Shown: piece by piece, positions 1 through 9,131 of the stretch | How the letters are laid out: each line of letters opens with the position of its first letter | Position numbering within the stretch: the first letter of the stretch is position 1 | The notes under the pieces: model-generated | The model's input: the letters and a program-made list of their open reading frames with translations, nothing else | Databases searched by the model: none | What the model was told of the DNA's origin: nothing | Translations under genes and position numbers: made by a program | Source: JBCDCY01 sp039180875 | Lineage (GTDB): Bacteria; Pseudomonadota; Alphaproteobacteria; Rhodobacterales; Rhodobacteraceae | NCBI GenBank assembly: GCA_039180875.1 | Contig: JBCDCY010000001.1 | Coordinates: 682,001 to 746,000, forward strand | Length of the DNA: 64,000 bases | Direction of reading: 5' to 3'

Positions 1-462
1 GATCGGTTGAGCGGCGATGCGCGGATCGCCGCCTTCTCCATCGGCGGCTGGGACACCCATCGCCGCCAGGACAACGCCATCGTGCGCGCGCTGGAGGAGC
101 TGCAGACCGCGCTCCTCACCCTGCGCGACGGGCTCGGCCCGCATTGGTCGCGCACCATGGTGCTGGCGATCACCGAGTTCGGCCGCACGGTGCGGGAGAA
201 CGGCTCTGCCGGCACCGATCACGGCACCGGAGGCGCCTTGCTGATGGCCGGCGGCGCCATCGCCGGGGCGCGGGTGCACGGGCGCTGGCCCGGCCTGGCC
301 GACGGCGATCTCTACAACCAGCGCGACCTGATGCCGACCGACGATGTGCGCCGCTATGCCGGCTGGGCGCTGCGCGGTCTGTTCGGGCTGTCCGGCACCG
401 ATATCGAGCGGACGGTCTTCCCCGGTCTCGACATGGGCAGCGATCTGGGGATCGTCGCCTAG
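1..462 (+). CDS. DUF1501 family protein, C-terminal part (5' truncated by window edge)
   Basis: The reading frame is open from base 1 and ends at TAG 460-462, giving about 153 C-terminal residues of a longer protein. The stretch TEFGRTVRENGSAGTDHGTG, followed by a glycine-rich LLMAGG segment and a V-x-G-x-WPGL turn, is typical of the DUF1501 family. These are sulfatase-like-fold proteins, often Tat-exported and encoded beside DUF1800 genes. The N-terminal export signal and the upstream partner would lie outside the window. The family's biochemical role is unknown. The nearest downstream gene, a nitroreductase, is 220 bases away and need not be in the same operon. Confidence 0.85.
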   Translation, partial: DRLSGDARIAAFSIGGWDTHRRQDNAIVRALEELQTALLTLRDGLGPHWSRTMVLAITEFGRTVRENGSAGTDHGTGGALLMAGGAIAGARVHGRWPGLADGDLYNQRDLMPTDDVRRYAGWALRGLFGLSGTDIERTVFPGLDMGSDLGIVA

Positions 463-682
463 AGCTTTGCCATCCGTTCGGGGGAGCGATGGCGACGTGG
501 GGATGGGGCTGTTGGGCCGTAGCGACGGCTGTCGAAGGTGCAATCGGCTGGATCACCGCCTATCTTCGCTCCACGCCCGGCGGCGCGGTCGTCGCCGTCG
601 GCTGAAACTGACCACATGGCGCAACGAAGCGCCCCGACAGCAGAGCGCTCAGCCAAAGACCGCCGGCGCCGAAGGAGTTGCG

Positions 683-1264
683 ATGACCCTGACGCCCCGG
701 CCCGAGGTGGTCGATTTCCTGCTCAGCCGACGCTCGCGCCCGGCCAAGACCCTGTCCGGCCCCGGCCCCGACCGGGCGGCCATCGAGACGCTGCTGCAGG
801 CCGCCGCCCGCTCCCCCGACCATGGCAAGCTGGAGCCCTGGCGCTTCATCGTGCTGGAGGGCGCGGCGCTCGCCCGCCTGTCCGCGCTCACCGACCGGCT
901 GGGCGAGGCGCGGGGCGACGCGCCCGAGCGGCGGGAGAAGGATCGCATAGGCTTCGAGCGCGCTCCGGTTGCCGTCGCCGTCGTGGCCTCGCCCAAACCT
1001 TCGGAAAAGATCCCGGAGGTCGAGCAGCTTTACTCCGCCGGCGCCGTCTGCCTCGCCCTGCTGAACGCCGCCCTCGCGTCTGGCTGGGGCGCCAACTGGC
1101 TGTCGGGCTGGATGGCCACCGATCCCGACTGGCTGCGGGAAGGGCTGAGCCTCGCCGCCCATGAAAGCGTCGCCGGCTTCATCCATATCGGCAGCGAAAC
1201 CGTGGTGCCGCCCGACCGACCACGGCCCGAAATGACGGCCATTGTCACCTGGGCGACCGACTGA
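683..1264 (+). CDS. nitroreductase family protein (YdjA-like)
   Basis: This 193-residue protein looks like an FMN-dependent nitroreductase of the short YdjA type. The N-terminal L-S-R-R-S-R-P motif (residues about 13-19), the RSPDHGKLEPWRF segment (about 43-55) and the central GWGANWLSGW stretch are the family's FMN-contacting regions. Such enzymes reduce nitro groups or quinone-like compounds with NAD(P)H in the cytoplasm. I chose the ATG at 683 because GAAGGAG lies 6 bases upstream; the frame stays open further upstream but those residues are low-complexity and unlike the family. It is the only gene on this strand between two unrelated genes, so its substrate cannot be inferred. Confidence 0.85.
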   Translation: MTLTPRPEVVDFLLSRRSRPAKTLSGPGPDRAAIETLLQAAARSPDHGKLEPWRFIVLEGAALARLSALTDRLGEARGDAPERREKDRIGFERAPVAVAVVASPKPSEKIPEVEQLYSAGAVCLALLNAALASGWGANWLSGWMATDPDWLREGLSLAAHESVAGFIHIGSETVVPPDRPRPEMTAIVTWATD

Positions 1265-1373
1265 GGTCCCTGGCGGAAAGGCGCGAAGACGCGCCGGCGT
1301 TAACCCGGCCTAAGTAGCTTTCGGCCCTTCTCTCTGCTAATCAGGCGGTGAGGGAAATCGGACAGGTCTTGCC

Positions 1374-3548
1374 ATGTGCACGCTCTGCAACATGGAGCGG
1401 CCATTTTGGCCGACATGTGACTATCGGACTCTGTCAGACACGGTCGCCGCCGAAGGCGCCCGGGTGACGGAGGGGTCGGATGCCGCCAGCGGCACGGCGA
1501 CTGCCTATGCGATCTCGGTCGGCGACAGCTTCGCCGGGCGATTGTCCAACCCCGGGGATCGCGACTGGGTCTCGGTCACGCTGCAGGCCGGCGAAAGCTA
1601 TGAGATCAGCCTGACCGGCGTCTCGCTCTACGATCCTTATCTGCGGATCTACGACGGCGCGGGCCGCTTGGTGCGCTACAACGACGACGCGGGATCCCTC
1701 GATTCGGCCGTGACCTTCGCGGCCCAGAGCAGCGGGCAGTACTACCTCGCCGCCGGAGCCTATGCCGATCTCTACAGCGGCACCTACGATCTCTCCATCG
1801 AGGTGGCCAAGCCGCTCGGGGCTTTCAGCAACGACGAGATCGCCGATCAACTCACCGACGGCTACTGGAACTGGACCGCGCGGTCCCGCCGCGCTTTCGA
1901 TGCCGAGCCGGGCGACGCGCTGACGGTGAACTTCGCCAGCCTGCGCCCGGGGGAGCAGCGCCTGGCGGAGGAAGCCTTGCAAACCTGGGCCGACGTGAGT
2001 GGCCTGCGCTTCGTGGAGGTCGCCGGCAGCGCCGACATCACCTTCGGCAACACCGACGACGGGGCCTATGCTTTCAGCAGCACCAGCGGGGCGAAGATCC
2101 GCTCCTCCACCATCAACATCTCGACCGACTGGGTCGACCGTTACGGCACCGACCTCGGCAGCTATTCGTTCCAGACCTACATCCACGAGATCGGCCACGC
2201 CCTCGGCCTCGGCCATGCGGGCAACTACAATGGCGCCGCCACCTACGGGATCGACAACCAGTACCTGAACGACTCCTGGCAGGCCTCGGTCATGTCGTAC
2301 TTCTCCCAGCGGGAGAACACCTACATCGACGCCAGCCTGGCCTTCATCGTCACGCCGATGATCGCCGACATCCTGGCGATTCAGGAGCTTTACGGCACCA
2401 CCGGGTTCGCGACCCGCGGGGGCAACACGACCTACGGCTTCGGCACCCAGCTCGGCGAGATCTACGACGCCGCCTATTGGCGCGACGGCCCCCGGGCGCT
2501 GACGCTGTTCGACACCGGGGGCTCGGACACGCTGAACCTGGCCGGCGGCTCCTCCGGTTTCTCCAACCGCATCGACTTGCGCCAGGAATCGATCTCCGAC
2601 GTGATGGGTCATGTGGGCAACCTGTCGATCGCCCGGGGCACGGTGATCGAGCGTGCGATCCTCGGCATCGGCAATGACGACGTCACCGGCAACGGGGCGG
2701 GGAACTTCATCGACGGCGGCCAGGGCGATGACGTGATCCGCGGCTTTGCCGGCAACGACACCCTGCTCGGCGGTGACCAGGCGGATGAGCTCGCCGGCGG
2801 CAATGGCCGCGATTCGCTCGAGGGCGGGCTCGGCGCCGACACGCTCTACGGCGGCGCCGACAACGACACGATGGGCGGCGGCGGCGGCAACGACCGGCTG
2901 AGCGGCGATAGCGGCGACGACGAGCTTTATGGCCGAACCGGCGATGATCGGCTGAACGGCAACGGCGGGCGCGACGCGCTGCGCGGCGGCGACGGCGAAG
3001 ACACGCTGACGGGCGGCGACGGCTATGACGTCCTGTTCGGCGGCCGCGACGACGACGACTTGCGCGGCGGCGGCTCGGGTGACCGCCTGGTGGGCGGCGC
3101 CGGCGACGACCGGTTGTTCGGCGACGCGAACCCGGACGTGATCCTTGGCGGCCAGGGCAACGACTCGCTCTTCGGCGGGGAGGAGCGCGACACCCTCTCC
3201 GGCGGCTATGGCGCTGACGTGATGACCGGCGGGGTCGGCTTCGACACCTTCCTCTTCGAGAACGCGGGCGAGACCATGTTCCGGGGCGAGGCTGACATCA
3301 TCCGCGACTTCGGCGCCGGTTCCGACGTGATCAACCTGTTGGCCATCGACGCCCATGAGGGTGTCGCCGGCAACCAGCCGTTCTTCTTCATGGGCAGCGC
3401 GGACTTCACCGGCGCCGGGCAGCTGCGCTTCGTGAGGAACGGTGGCGACGGGGTGCTGGTCGGCACCGTGGATGCCGATCCCGATATCGAGCTTCGGATC
3501 GAGCTCGAGGGCGTGCAGTCCCTCGCCGCCTCGGACCTCCTGCTCTGA
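1374..3548 (+). CDS. serralysin-like M10 metalloprotease with PPC domain and RTX repeats
   Basis: This 724-residue protein is a predicted secreted zinc metalloprotease. The N-terminus has a C-x2-C pair and a third Cys (CTLCN...TCDY). Residues about 40-140 resemble a bacterial pre-peptidase C-terminal (PPC) domain. The zinc site HEIGHALGLGH is at residues 271-281 and the Met-turn at Met307 (VMSYFSQ), as in serralysins. From about residue 433 to 625 there are many GGxGxDxLx nonapeptides, the calcium-binding RTX repeats that go with type I secretion through a C-terminal signal. There is no Sec signal peptide, as expected for that route, and no type I exporter gene is next to it. A PPC domain in front of an M10 catalytic domain is a less usual order. 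Confidence 0.93.
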   Translation: MCTLCNMERPFWPTCDYRTLSDTVAAEGARVTEGSDAASGTATAYAISVGDSFAGRLSNPGDRDWVSVTLQAGESYEISLTGVSLYDPYLRIYDGAGRLVRYNDDAGSLDSAVTFAAQSSGQYYLAAGAYADLYSGTYDLSIEVAKPLGAFSNDEIADQLTDGYWNWTARSRRAFDAEPGDALTVNFASLRPGEQRLAEEALQTWADVSGLRFVEVAGSADITFGNTDDGAYAFSSTSGAKIRSSTINISTDWVDRYGTDLGSYSFQTYIHEIGHALGLGHAGNYNGAATYGIDNQYLNDSWQASVMSYFSQRENTYIDASLAFIVTPMIADILAIQELYGTTGFATRGGNTTYGFGTQLGEIYDAAYWRDGPRALTLFDTGGSDTLNLAGGSSGFSNRIDLRQESISDVMGHVGNLSIARGTVIERAILGIGNDDVTGNGAGNFIDGGQGDDVIRGFAGNDTLLGGDQADELAGGNGRDSLEGGLGADTLYGGADNDTMGGGGGNDRLSGDSGDDELYGRTGDDRLNGNGGRDALRGGDGEDTLTGGDGYDVLFGGRDDDDLRGGGSGDRLVGGAGDDRLFGDANPDVILGGQGNDSLFGGEERDTLSGGYGADVMTGGVGFDTFLFENAGETMFRGEADIIRDFGAGSDVINLLAIDAHEGVAGNQPFFFMGSADFTGAGQLRFVRNGGDGVLVGTVDADPDIELRIELEGVQSLAASDLLL

Positions 3549-3584
3549 CCCGCGCCGCCGGGGGATGACGAAGGCGGCCGGACG

Positions 3585-4268
3585 ATGACGGTGATCGACG
3601 ATTTCGCCCGGGCCCTGGGGCAGATCGGCGACCGGCGCTTTCTCGGCGTGCTGGCAAAGGCGCTGCTGCTCACGCTCCTGGTCTTTGCCGCGATCTACGC
3701 AGGCGTCGGCTGGTTGATCTCCCTGGTCGGGCCCTTCACCCTGCCCTGGATCGGCGTGGTCGATCCGGCCCTGCTGCTCACCGGTCTCGCCTTCGGCGCC
3801 CTGGCGCTGGCTTCGGTCTTTCTGATGATCCCGGTGGCAGCGATCTGCGTCGGCTTCTTTCTGGAGGATGTGGCCGCGGCGGTGGAGGCACGGCATTATC
3901 CCGGCCTGCCGGCTGTCACGCCACAGCCGATCCTCGACCAGCTCTCGGACGCGCTGCGCTTCTTCCTGGTGCTGGTCTTCGCCAACCTGGTCGGGCTGAT
4001 CCTCTACGTCCTGGCCGGTCCGCTGGCGCCGCTGGTGTTCTACGGATTGAACGGCTTCCTGCTCGGGCGGGAGTACTTTCAGCTGGTGGCGATGCGCCGG
4101 CGTGGGCTGAAGGGGGCCCGCACGCTCCGACGTCAGCATTTCCTGCACATCTGGCTCGTCGGCACATTGATGGCGGTCCCGCTGACGATCCCGATCCTGA
4201 ACCTGCTGATCCCGGTGCTTGGCGTCGCCACGTTCACCCATGTCTTTCACCGGGTGAACCAGCCTTGA
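3585..4268 (+). CDS. EI24/CysZ-like integral membrane protein
   Basis: A 227-residue, very hydrophobic protein with about five or six membrane segments: residues about 22-50, 60-95, 123-150 and two near 190-220. The segment GLNGFLLGREYFQLVAMRR, followed by a long loop and a hydrophobic C-terminus ending in THVFHR, matches the EI24 domain family, which includes the sulfate transporter CysZ. Some members carry sulfate, but transport has not been shown for this alphaproteobacterial branch. It starts 36 bases after the protease gene on the same strand and may be co-transcribed with it. Confidence 0.8.
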   Translation: MTVIDDFARALGQIGDRRFLGVLAKALLLTLLVFAAIYAGVGWLISLVGPFTLPWIGVVDPALLLTGLAFGALALASVFLMIPVAAICVGFFLEDVAAAVEARHYPGLPAVTPQPILDQLSDALRFFLVLVFANLVGLILYVLAGPLAPLVFYGLNGFLLGREYFQLVAMRRRGLKGARTLRRQHFLHIWLVGTLMAVPLTIPILNLLIPVLGVATFTHVFHRVNQP

Positions 4269-4275
4269 GCCGCCC

Positions 4276-4557
4276 TCAGTCGGGCGAGGCCGCCCGCATC
4301 CGGCCGTAGAAATCGAGATCCTCGACCGTCAGCAGGCCGGAGACGATCACGCCGCAGATCACCGCCCAGACCACGGTGCCGATCAGTGTGACCCAGAGGA
4401 TCTTCGCCCGCAGCCGCGGATTGTCCGGCGCCGAGGCCGGGGTTCCGGGCACCACCCGGCCGGCCTCCGCCTGGCTCTTCATCCGCAGCGGCAGGGCGAT
4501 GAACAGCCCCATGAACCAGATCACGGCGTAGAGCACGATGGCCGCGGTGATCGTCAT
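4276..4557 (-). CDS. DUF1467 family small membrane protein
   Basis: A 93-residue protein with two predicted membrane helices (residues about 5-24 and 53-75) joined by a charged loop containing R-M-K-S-Q-A-E, which fits DUF1467. Its ATG overlaps the stop of the epimerase gene by four bases (ATGA), so the two are translationally coupled. This pairing with methylmalonyl-CoA epimerase is common in alphaproteobacteria. No function is known. Confidence 0.85.
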   Translation of the reverse strand: MTITAAIVLYAVIWFMGLFIALPLRMKSQAEAGRVVPGTPASAPDNPRLRAKILWVTLIGTVVWAVICGVIVSGLLTVEDLDFYGRMRAASPD

Positions 4558-4958
4558 GCCTGCTCCAGCTCCACCAGGGTGCCGTTGAAGTCCTTGGGAT
4601 GGAGGAAGAGCACCGGCTTGCCGTGGGCGCCGATGCGCGGCTCCCCGTCGCCAAGCACCCGCGCGCCGGAGGCGGCGAGGCGGTCGCGGGCGGCGCGGAT
4701 ATCGTCCACCTCGTAGCAGACATGGTGCATGCCGCCGCCCGGGTTCTTCTCCAGAAAGCCGGCGATGGGGGATCCCTCGCCCAGGGGATAAAGCAGCTCG
4801 ATCTTGGTGTTGGGCAGGCTGATAAAGACGACCGTCACCCCGTGATCCGGCTCATCCTGCGGCGCGCTGACGTCTGCGCCCAGCACGTCGCGGTACTGGG
4901 CGATCGCCGCCTGAAGATCCGGCACCGCGATCGCCACGTGGTTCAATCGACCGATCAT
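4554..4958 (-). CDS. mce: methylmalonyl-CoA epimerase
   Basis: A 134-residue glyoxalase/VOC-fold protein that interconverts the 2R and 2S forms of methylmalonyl-CoA, the step before B12-dependent methylmalonyl-CoA mutase in propionate breakdown. The family pattern is clear: LNHVAIAVPDL at the N-terminus with a metal-ligand His, GGGMHHVCYEVDDI in the second half, and FLHPKDFNGTLVELEQ at the C-terminus with the last metal-ligand Glu. Length is typical for the family. It lies 18 bases downstream of cobS in one apparent operon, which links it to cobalamin supply. Confidence 0.95.
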   Translation of the reverse strand: MIGRLNHVAIAVPDLQAAIAQYRDVLGADVSAPQDEPDHGVTVVFISLPNTKIELLYPLGEGSPIAGFLEKNPGGGMHHVCYEVDDIRAARDRLAASGARVLGDGEPRIGAHGKPVLFLHPKDFNGTLVELEQA

Positions 4959-4976
4959 TCCGTCTCTTGCCTCGCC

Positions 4977-5759
4977 TCACATCGGGAAGAGGGCCGCCGC
5001 CGCGGCGAGCCCGCCCACCTCTGCCAGTTGCTGGGTCGCGCCCAGAACGTCGCCGGTCTGGCCGCCGATCCGTCGCCAAGCGAACCAGAGGAGCGGCAGG
5101 GGCGCAAGGGCGCACGCGGCCAGGACCAGCAGCCCGCCGCTGCCGAATATCGCAAGGGCGAGCAAGGTCGCGCCGACGGCCGCCAACACGGCCGCCCCCC
5201 AGCCCGGCCGCCCGGCCCCGGCCGACAAGCCCGCGCGTCGCGCCGCCGGCATCAGCGCCATGGCCAACACCATCGCCGCCCGGCTGCCGGCCCCGACCAG
5301 GGCGAGGGCCGCGATCAGCGTGCCCATCTCCAGCGCCGCGATCCCGCCGGCCCGCGCGAGTACTGCGAGCACCAGCGCCAGCGCGCCATAGGCGCCGATC
5401 CGGCTGTCGCCCATGATTTCCAACACCCGCTCGGCCGGTCCGTGGCTGCCAAGGCCGTCGGCGCAATCGGCTAGCCCGTCCTCGTGCAACGCCCCAGTGA
5501 GGAGGGCGAGTGTCGCCAGCGCCAGGGAAGCTCCGATCAGCGGCGGCAGGCCGAGCCAGGCCGCCAGCCAGCCGACCGCGCCCGCGGCGGCGCCCAGCAC
5601 CGCGCCCACCAGCGGCCAGGCCCAGGCGGCGGCCGCCCCGCGCGCCGCGGCCCGGCCGTGGTCGACCGGCACCGGCAGCCGGCTGAGCAGGCTCGTCGCC
5701 GCCAACAGGTCATGCGCCTCGACCAGCGGGGCGTCGGCCTCCCTCACCGCGCACGGCAC
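4977..5759 (-). CDS. cobS: adenosylcobinamide-GDP ribazoletransferase (cobalamin synthase)
   Basis: A 260-residue polytopic membrane enzyme that joins adenosylcobinamide-GDP and alpha-ribazole (or its phosphate), the last assembly step of adenosylcobalamin. Diagnostic motifs are the acidic EDGLADCADG segment (residues about 92-101), GDSRIGAYG (about 116-124) and GGQTGDVLGA near the C-terminus; the remainder is hydrophobic. It is transcribed divergently from cobT across a 60-base gap, which has no room for a cobalamin riboswitch. A few residues of the N-terminus could be extra if a later start is used. Confidence 0.95.
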   Translation of the reverse strand: MPCAVREADAPLVEAHDLLAATSLLSRLPVPVDHGRAAARGAAAAWAWPLVGAVLGAAAGAVGWLAAWLGLPPLIGASLALATLALLTGALHEDGLADCADGLGSHGPAERVLEIMGDSRIGAYGALALVLAVLARAGGIAALEMGTLIAALALVGAGSRAAMVLAMALMPAARRAGLSAGAGRPGWGAAVLAAVGATLLALAIFGSGGLLVLAACALAPLPLLWFAWRRIGGQTGDVLGATQQLAEVGGLAAAAALFPM

Positions 5760-5819
5760 CGCTTGTCATCGCCCCGGCTTTGGGCGATGGCGGGGCACGA
5801 GGCGGCGAGATCTCCAACC

Positions 5820-6848
5820 ATGCCCGATCCCTTTGCATCCCTGGCCGCGTTTGCCAATCACCTCGACGCGCCGCCGGCGGTGGATCAGGCGGCGATGGCT
5901 GCGGCTGCGGCCCGCAACGATGTGCTGACCAAGCCGCCGGGCGCACTTGGTCGGCTCGAGGCGTTGGCGCTTTGGCTCGCCGGCTGGCATGGCCGCCCGG
6001 TGCCCCGGCTCGACCAGGTGCAGATCGCGGTCTTCGCCGGCAATCACGGGGTGACGGCGCAGGGCGTCTCTGCCTTCCCGGCGGAGGTCACGGCCCAGAT
6101 GGTGGCGAATTTCGAGGCTGGCGGCGCCGCGATCAACCAGCTCGCCCGGCTGCACGGCGCGGCGCTCACCGTCCATGCCCTAGCGCTCGAGACGCCCACC
6201 GCCGACCTCACCCAGGCGCCGGCGATGACGGAGGAGGCCTGCCTCGAGGCCCTCCGCGCGGGGTGGGAGGCGGTCGATCCCGCGGCCGATCTGCTGATCC
6301 TGGGCGAGATGGGGATCGGCAACACCACGGTCGCGGCCTGCCTCGGCGCCGCGCTGTTCGGCGGCGCGGGGCAGGACTGGGCCGGGCGTGGCACTGGCGT
6401 CGATGCGGCGGGGCAGGAGCGCAAGGCGGCCGTGGTCGACGCGGCCCTGGCGCGTCACGGTCCGGCGCTTGGCGATCCGTTCGAGGCGCTGCGCCGGCTC
6501 GGCGGGCGGGAGGTCGCGGCCATGGTGGGCGCCATGGCCCGGGCCCGCATGAGGCGCATCCCCGTGCTGCTCGACGGTTTCGTGGTGACTGCCGCTGCGG
6601 CGGTTCTCGCCCGGCGCTCGGCGGATCTGCTGGCCCATTGCCTGGCCGGCCACCGCTCGGCCGAGCAGGCCCACGGGCGGATGCTGACCTCCCTCCGGCT
6701 CGACCCCCTGCTCGATCTCGACATGCGGCTCGGCGAGGGCTCGGGCGCGGCCGTGGCCCTCGGCGTCCTCCGCGCCGCCGTTGCCTGCCATGGCGGCATG
6801 GCCACCTTCGCCGATGCCGGCGTGAGCGGGAAAGACGATGCGGGCTAA
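5820..6848 (+). CDS. cobT: nicotinate-nucleotide--dimethylbenzimidazole phosphoribosyltransferase
   Basis: A 342-residue enzyme that makes alpha-ribazole phosphate, one substrate of the divergently encoded CobS. It has the family segments KPPGALGRLE (residues about 38-47), FAGNHGVTAQGVSAFP (about 73-88), GEMGIGNTT and RLGEGSGAA; Glu306 in the last corresponds to the catalytic Glu of Salmonella CobT. I chose ATG 5820 because the protein then begins where the family normally does. The open frame runs more than 300 bases further upstream, but that part is antisense to cobS and has no family character. Confidence 0.95.
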   Translation: MPDPFASLAAFANHLDAPPAVDQAAMAAAAARNDVLTKPPGALGRLEALALWLAGWHGRPVPRLDQVQIAVFAGNHGVTAQGVSAFPAEVTAQMVANFEAGGAAINQLARLHGAALTVHALALETPTADLTQAPAMTEEACLEALRAGWEAVDPAADLLILGEMGIGNTTVAACLGAALFGGAGQDWAGRGTGVDAAGQERKAAVVDAALARHGPALGDPFEALRRLGGREVAAMVGAMARARMRRIPVLLDGFVVTAAAAVLARRSADLLAHCLAGHRSAEQAHGRMLTSLRLDPLLDLDMRLGEGSGAAVALGVLRAAVACHGGMATFADAGVSGKDDAG

Positions 6849-6851
6849 GCG

Positions 6852-8027
6852 CTACGCCACGGCCCTGTCGGGCATCAGGAACGCCGCAATCTCATCGGCC
6901 CGCGCCTTACCGTCGGCCTCGCCCAAGGCGATCAGGTCGGCGATGTAGGGCCGCTCGAACATCAGATAGCTCGGCAGCACGTAAGGCGATTTCCAACCGC
7001 CGAGGGTGCGGATCAACAGCTTCACCGTCCACGGCATCGCGCCGAGATAGCGGGCGGTGACGGCGCGGATATCCTCGCTCGGCGTGATCGTCAGGGTCTC
7101 GATCCGGCGAAGGCCGCTCGCCTCCCTTCGCTCCGGCAACATGGTCTCGAGCGTTGCGTTGATGCGCTCCAACCGCTCGAGATCGGACTCGAGCCCGTCG
7201 TTGAACAGGATGTCGAGCAGCTGACCCGCCAGGATGCCCAATGTCGGCCGCTCCGGCGGACCGGACGGCAAGGCGGTCGGTATCGGGTCTATGGCCGGGT
7301 CGCGGTTGGCGATGGTGAAGATCCGGTCGGCGCCGAGGTGGATCGCCGGGCTGAGCGGCGAAGTCTGGCGAAGCGCCCCGTCGCCGAACCAGTCCGCCCC
7401 GATCTGCACCGCCGGGAAGACGAACGGCAGGGCTGAGGAGGCGAGCACCACGTCGGCGCCGATCCTCCGGGCCCGCCCGGTGCGCCGCGACCGCGCCCAG
7501 GTCGGCGCGCCCTCTCCGGTCTCGACGAAGGTCACGGCCTGGCCGGTGATGTAGGAGGAGACGGTGACCGCCAGGGCGTCGAGCGCCCCGCTCGCCAACG
7601 CCTCATCGATGCCGTCGCGGTCGATCTCGTGGCGCAGCAGATGGTGCAGCGGGCCGTTGTCGAGCAGCGATGGCGGCGTCGCCACGCCGAGCCGGCCCAG
7701 CACCACCTGGGCGAGCAGCCGGATCACGCGGCCGACCATGAACTGCGCATCCGTGCGAAACACCCGACTGCTGTCGAGGGAGCGCCAAAGTGCCTCGAGC
7801 CGCGCCACCGCCGTCGGGAAATCGGAGGCATCGGCGGCGAGGGCCGCGGCGTTGATCGCCCCCACCGAGAGGCCCGAGATGATCGGAAAGGCCGAGGGCC
7901 CGGGTCCGACCGCCGCCGCCACCGCCTTCAGCACGCCGACCTGATAGGCGCCCCGTGCGCCGCCACCGGTCAGCACGACGGCACTGCGCGGCCGTCGCTG
8001 CGGCGTGGGGACGGCTCGGTCGTTCAT
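6852..8027 (-). CDS. patatin-like phospholipase family protein
   Basis: A 391-residue predicted serine lipase. The oxyanion-hole loop GGGARGAYQ (residues about 21-29), the nucleophile elbow GLSVG with Ser54, and the D-G pair at Asp216 (WFGDGALRQ) give the patatin Ser-Asp dyad. The segment between has the usual patatin core, and a C-terminal extension of about 150 residues follows. No signal peptide is visible, so it is probably cytoplasmic or membrane-associated. The ATG at 8027 is preceded by a good ribosome binding site (GGAGG, spacing about 5). It ends 4 bases from cobT in a convergent arrangement and diverges from the oxidoreductase at 8107. Confidence 0.88.
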   Translation of the reverse strand: MNDRAVPTPQRRPRSAVVLTGGGARGAYQVGVLKAVAAAVGPGPSAFPIISGLSVGAINAAALAADASDFPTAVARLEALWRSLDSSRVFRTDAQFMVGRVIRLLAQVVLGRLGVATPPSLLDNGPLHHLLRHEIDRDGIDEALASGALDALAVTVSSYITGQAVTFVETGEGAPTWARSRRTGRARRIGADVVLASSALPFVFPAVQIGADWFGDGALRQTSPLSPAIHLGADRIFTIANRDPAIDPIPTALPSGPPERPTLGILAGQLLDILFNDGLESDLERLERINATLETMLPERREASGLRRIETLTITPSEDIRAVTARYLGAMPWTVKLLIRTLGGWKSPYVLPSYLMFERPYIADLIALGEADGKARADEIAAFLMPDRAVA

Positions 8028-8106
8028 CTCGCCTCCAGGGCCCGTTTGGTCGAGTATAGAAGCGACGACGGGCGCTGCCCATCGTAGGCACCGCAAGGAG
8101 ACGGCG

Positions 8107-9123
8107 ATGGCGAGATCGGAGAATGAGAACCGGCGGGTGATCCTGGCCAAGCGGCCGACCGGCATCCCGGGGCCGGAGCATTTCGCCCTCGACACCCAAG
8201 CGGTGACGCCGCCGGGCCCCGGCCAACTGGTTGTCCGGGCGCGCTATTGGTCGGTCGATCCGGCGATGCGGGGCTGGGTGAACACCGCCCCAAACTACTC
8301 TCCGCCCGTGCCGGTCGGCGATGTGATGCGGGCCTTCGCCGTGGGCGAGGTGGTCGAGAGCAACAGCCCCGCCCATCCCGCCGGCGCCATCGTCACCGGA
8401 CTTTTCGGCTGGCAGAGCCATGCGACCGTCGATGCCGCGCAGGTGGATCGGCTGGTGGAGGAGCGCGACCTGCCGATCTCCCTCGCCCTCGGCGTATTGG
8501 GGTTGAACGGCGTGACGGCCTATTTCGGCATGGCAGAGATCTGCGCGCCCAAGGCGGGGGAGACCGTGGTGGTCTCGACCGGCGCGGGCGCCGTCGGCTC
8601 CCTTGCCGGGCAGATCGCGCGGCAGGCCGGCGCCCGCGCGGTCGCCGTCGCCGGCGGGGCGGAGAAATGCGCCCTGGCGCGGGAGGTCTTCGGCTATGAC
8701 GCCGCCATCGACTACCGCGAGGGTGATGTGGCAGCGGCCCTGGCGGCGGCCTGCCCGGACGGCGTCGACGGCTATTTCGACAACACCTGCGGCCCGATCT
8801 CCGACGCGGTGATGGAGCAATTGGCGGTCGGCGCCCGGATCGCCATCTGCGGCACCGCGGCGATCAGCGACTGGACCCCCTGGCCGCAAGGACCGCGGGT
8901 GCAGCGCCACCTGCTGGTCAAGCGGGCGCGCATGCAGGGCTTCCTGGCCTTCGACTACCGCGAACGCTTCGGTGAGGCGATTGCCGCGCTGGCAGAATCA
9001 GCGCGTGCCGGCCGGCTGGTCTACCGCGAGCATGTGCTGGCGGGGATCGAGGCGGCACCGGGCGCCATCGCGATGCTCTATGCCGGCGAGAACCGGGGAA
9101 AGCTGCTGATCGAGGTGGATTGA
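8107..9123 (+). CDS. NADP-dependent medium-chain oxidoreductase (leukotriene B4 dehydrogenase/CurA-like)
   Basis: A 338-residue zinc-free member of the medium-chain dehydrogenase/reductase superfamily. The opening RVILAKRPTGIPGPEHF, the YWSVDPAMRGW segment (residues about 46-56) and STGAGAVGSLAGQIARQ, which carries the nucleotide-binding glycines, match the prostaglandin reductase/CurA group. These use NADPH to reduce activated double bonds or ketones. AAGGAG sits 6 bases before the ATG. It is divergent from the patatin gene. The substrate is unknown. Confidence 0.88.
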   Translation: MARSENENRRVILAKRPTGIPGPEHFALDTQAVTPPGPGQLVVRARYWSVDPAMRGWVNTAPNYSPPVPVGDVMRAFAVGEVVESNSPAHPAGAIVTGLFGWQSHATVDAAQVDRLVEERDLPISLALGVLGLNGVTAYFGMAEICAPKAGETVVVSTGAGAVGSLAGQIARQAGARAVAVAGGAEKCALAREVFGYDAAIDYREGDVAAALAAACPDGVDGYFDNTCGPISDAVMEQLAVGARIAICGTAAISDWTPWPQGPRVQRHLLVKRARMQGFLAFDYRERFGEAIAALAESARAGRLVYREHVLAGIEAAPGAIAMLYAGENRGKLLIEVD

Positions 9124-9131
9124 GGTGGGAC

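Noticed and set aside
2660..3250. Short repeats that could be mistaken for a CRISPR array
   Set aside because: The repeats are 27-base coding units of the RTX domain, in frame, without spacer structure.
1434..4250. Minus-strand open frame of 938 codons across the metalloprotease
   Set aside because: It is antisense to a protease with clear zinc and RTX motifs, and the repetitive text reflects the RTX repeats read backward. GC-rich DNA often leaves such frames open.
5760..5819. Cobalamin riboswitch before cobS/cobT
   Set aside because: The 60-base divergent gap is too short for the known riboswitch and shows no conserved B12-box.
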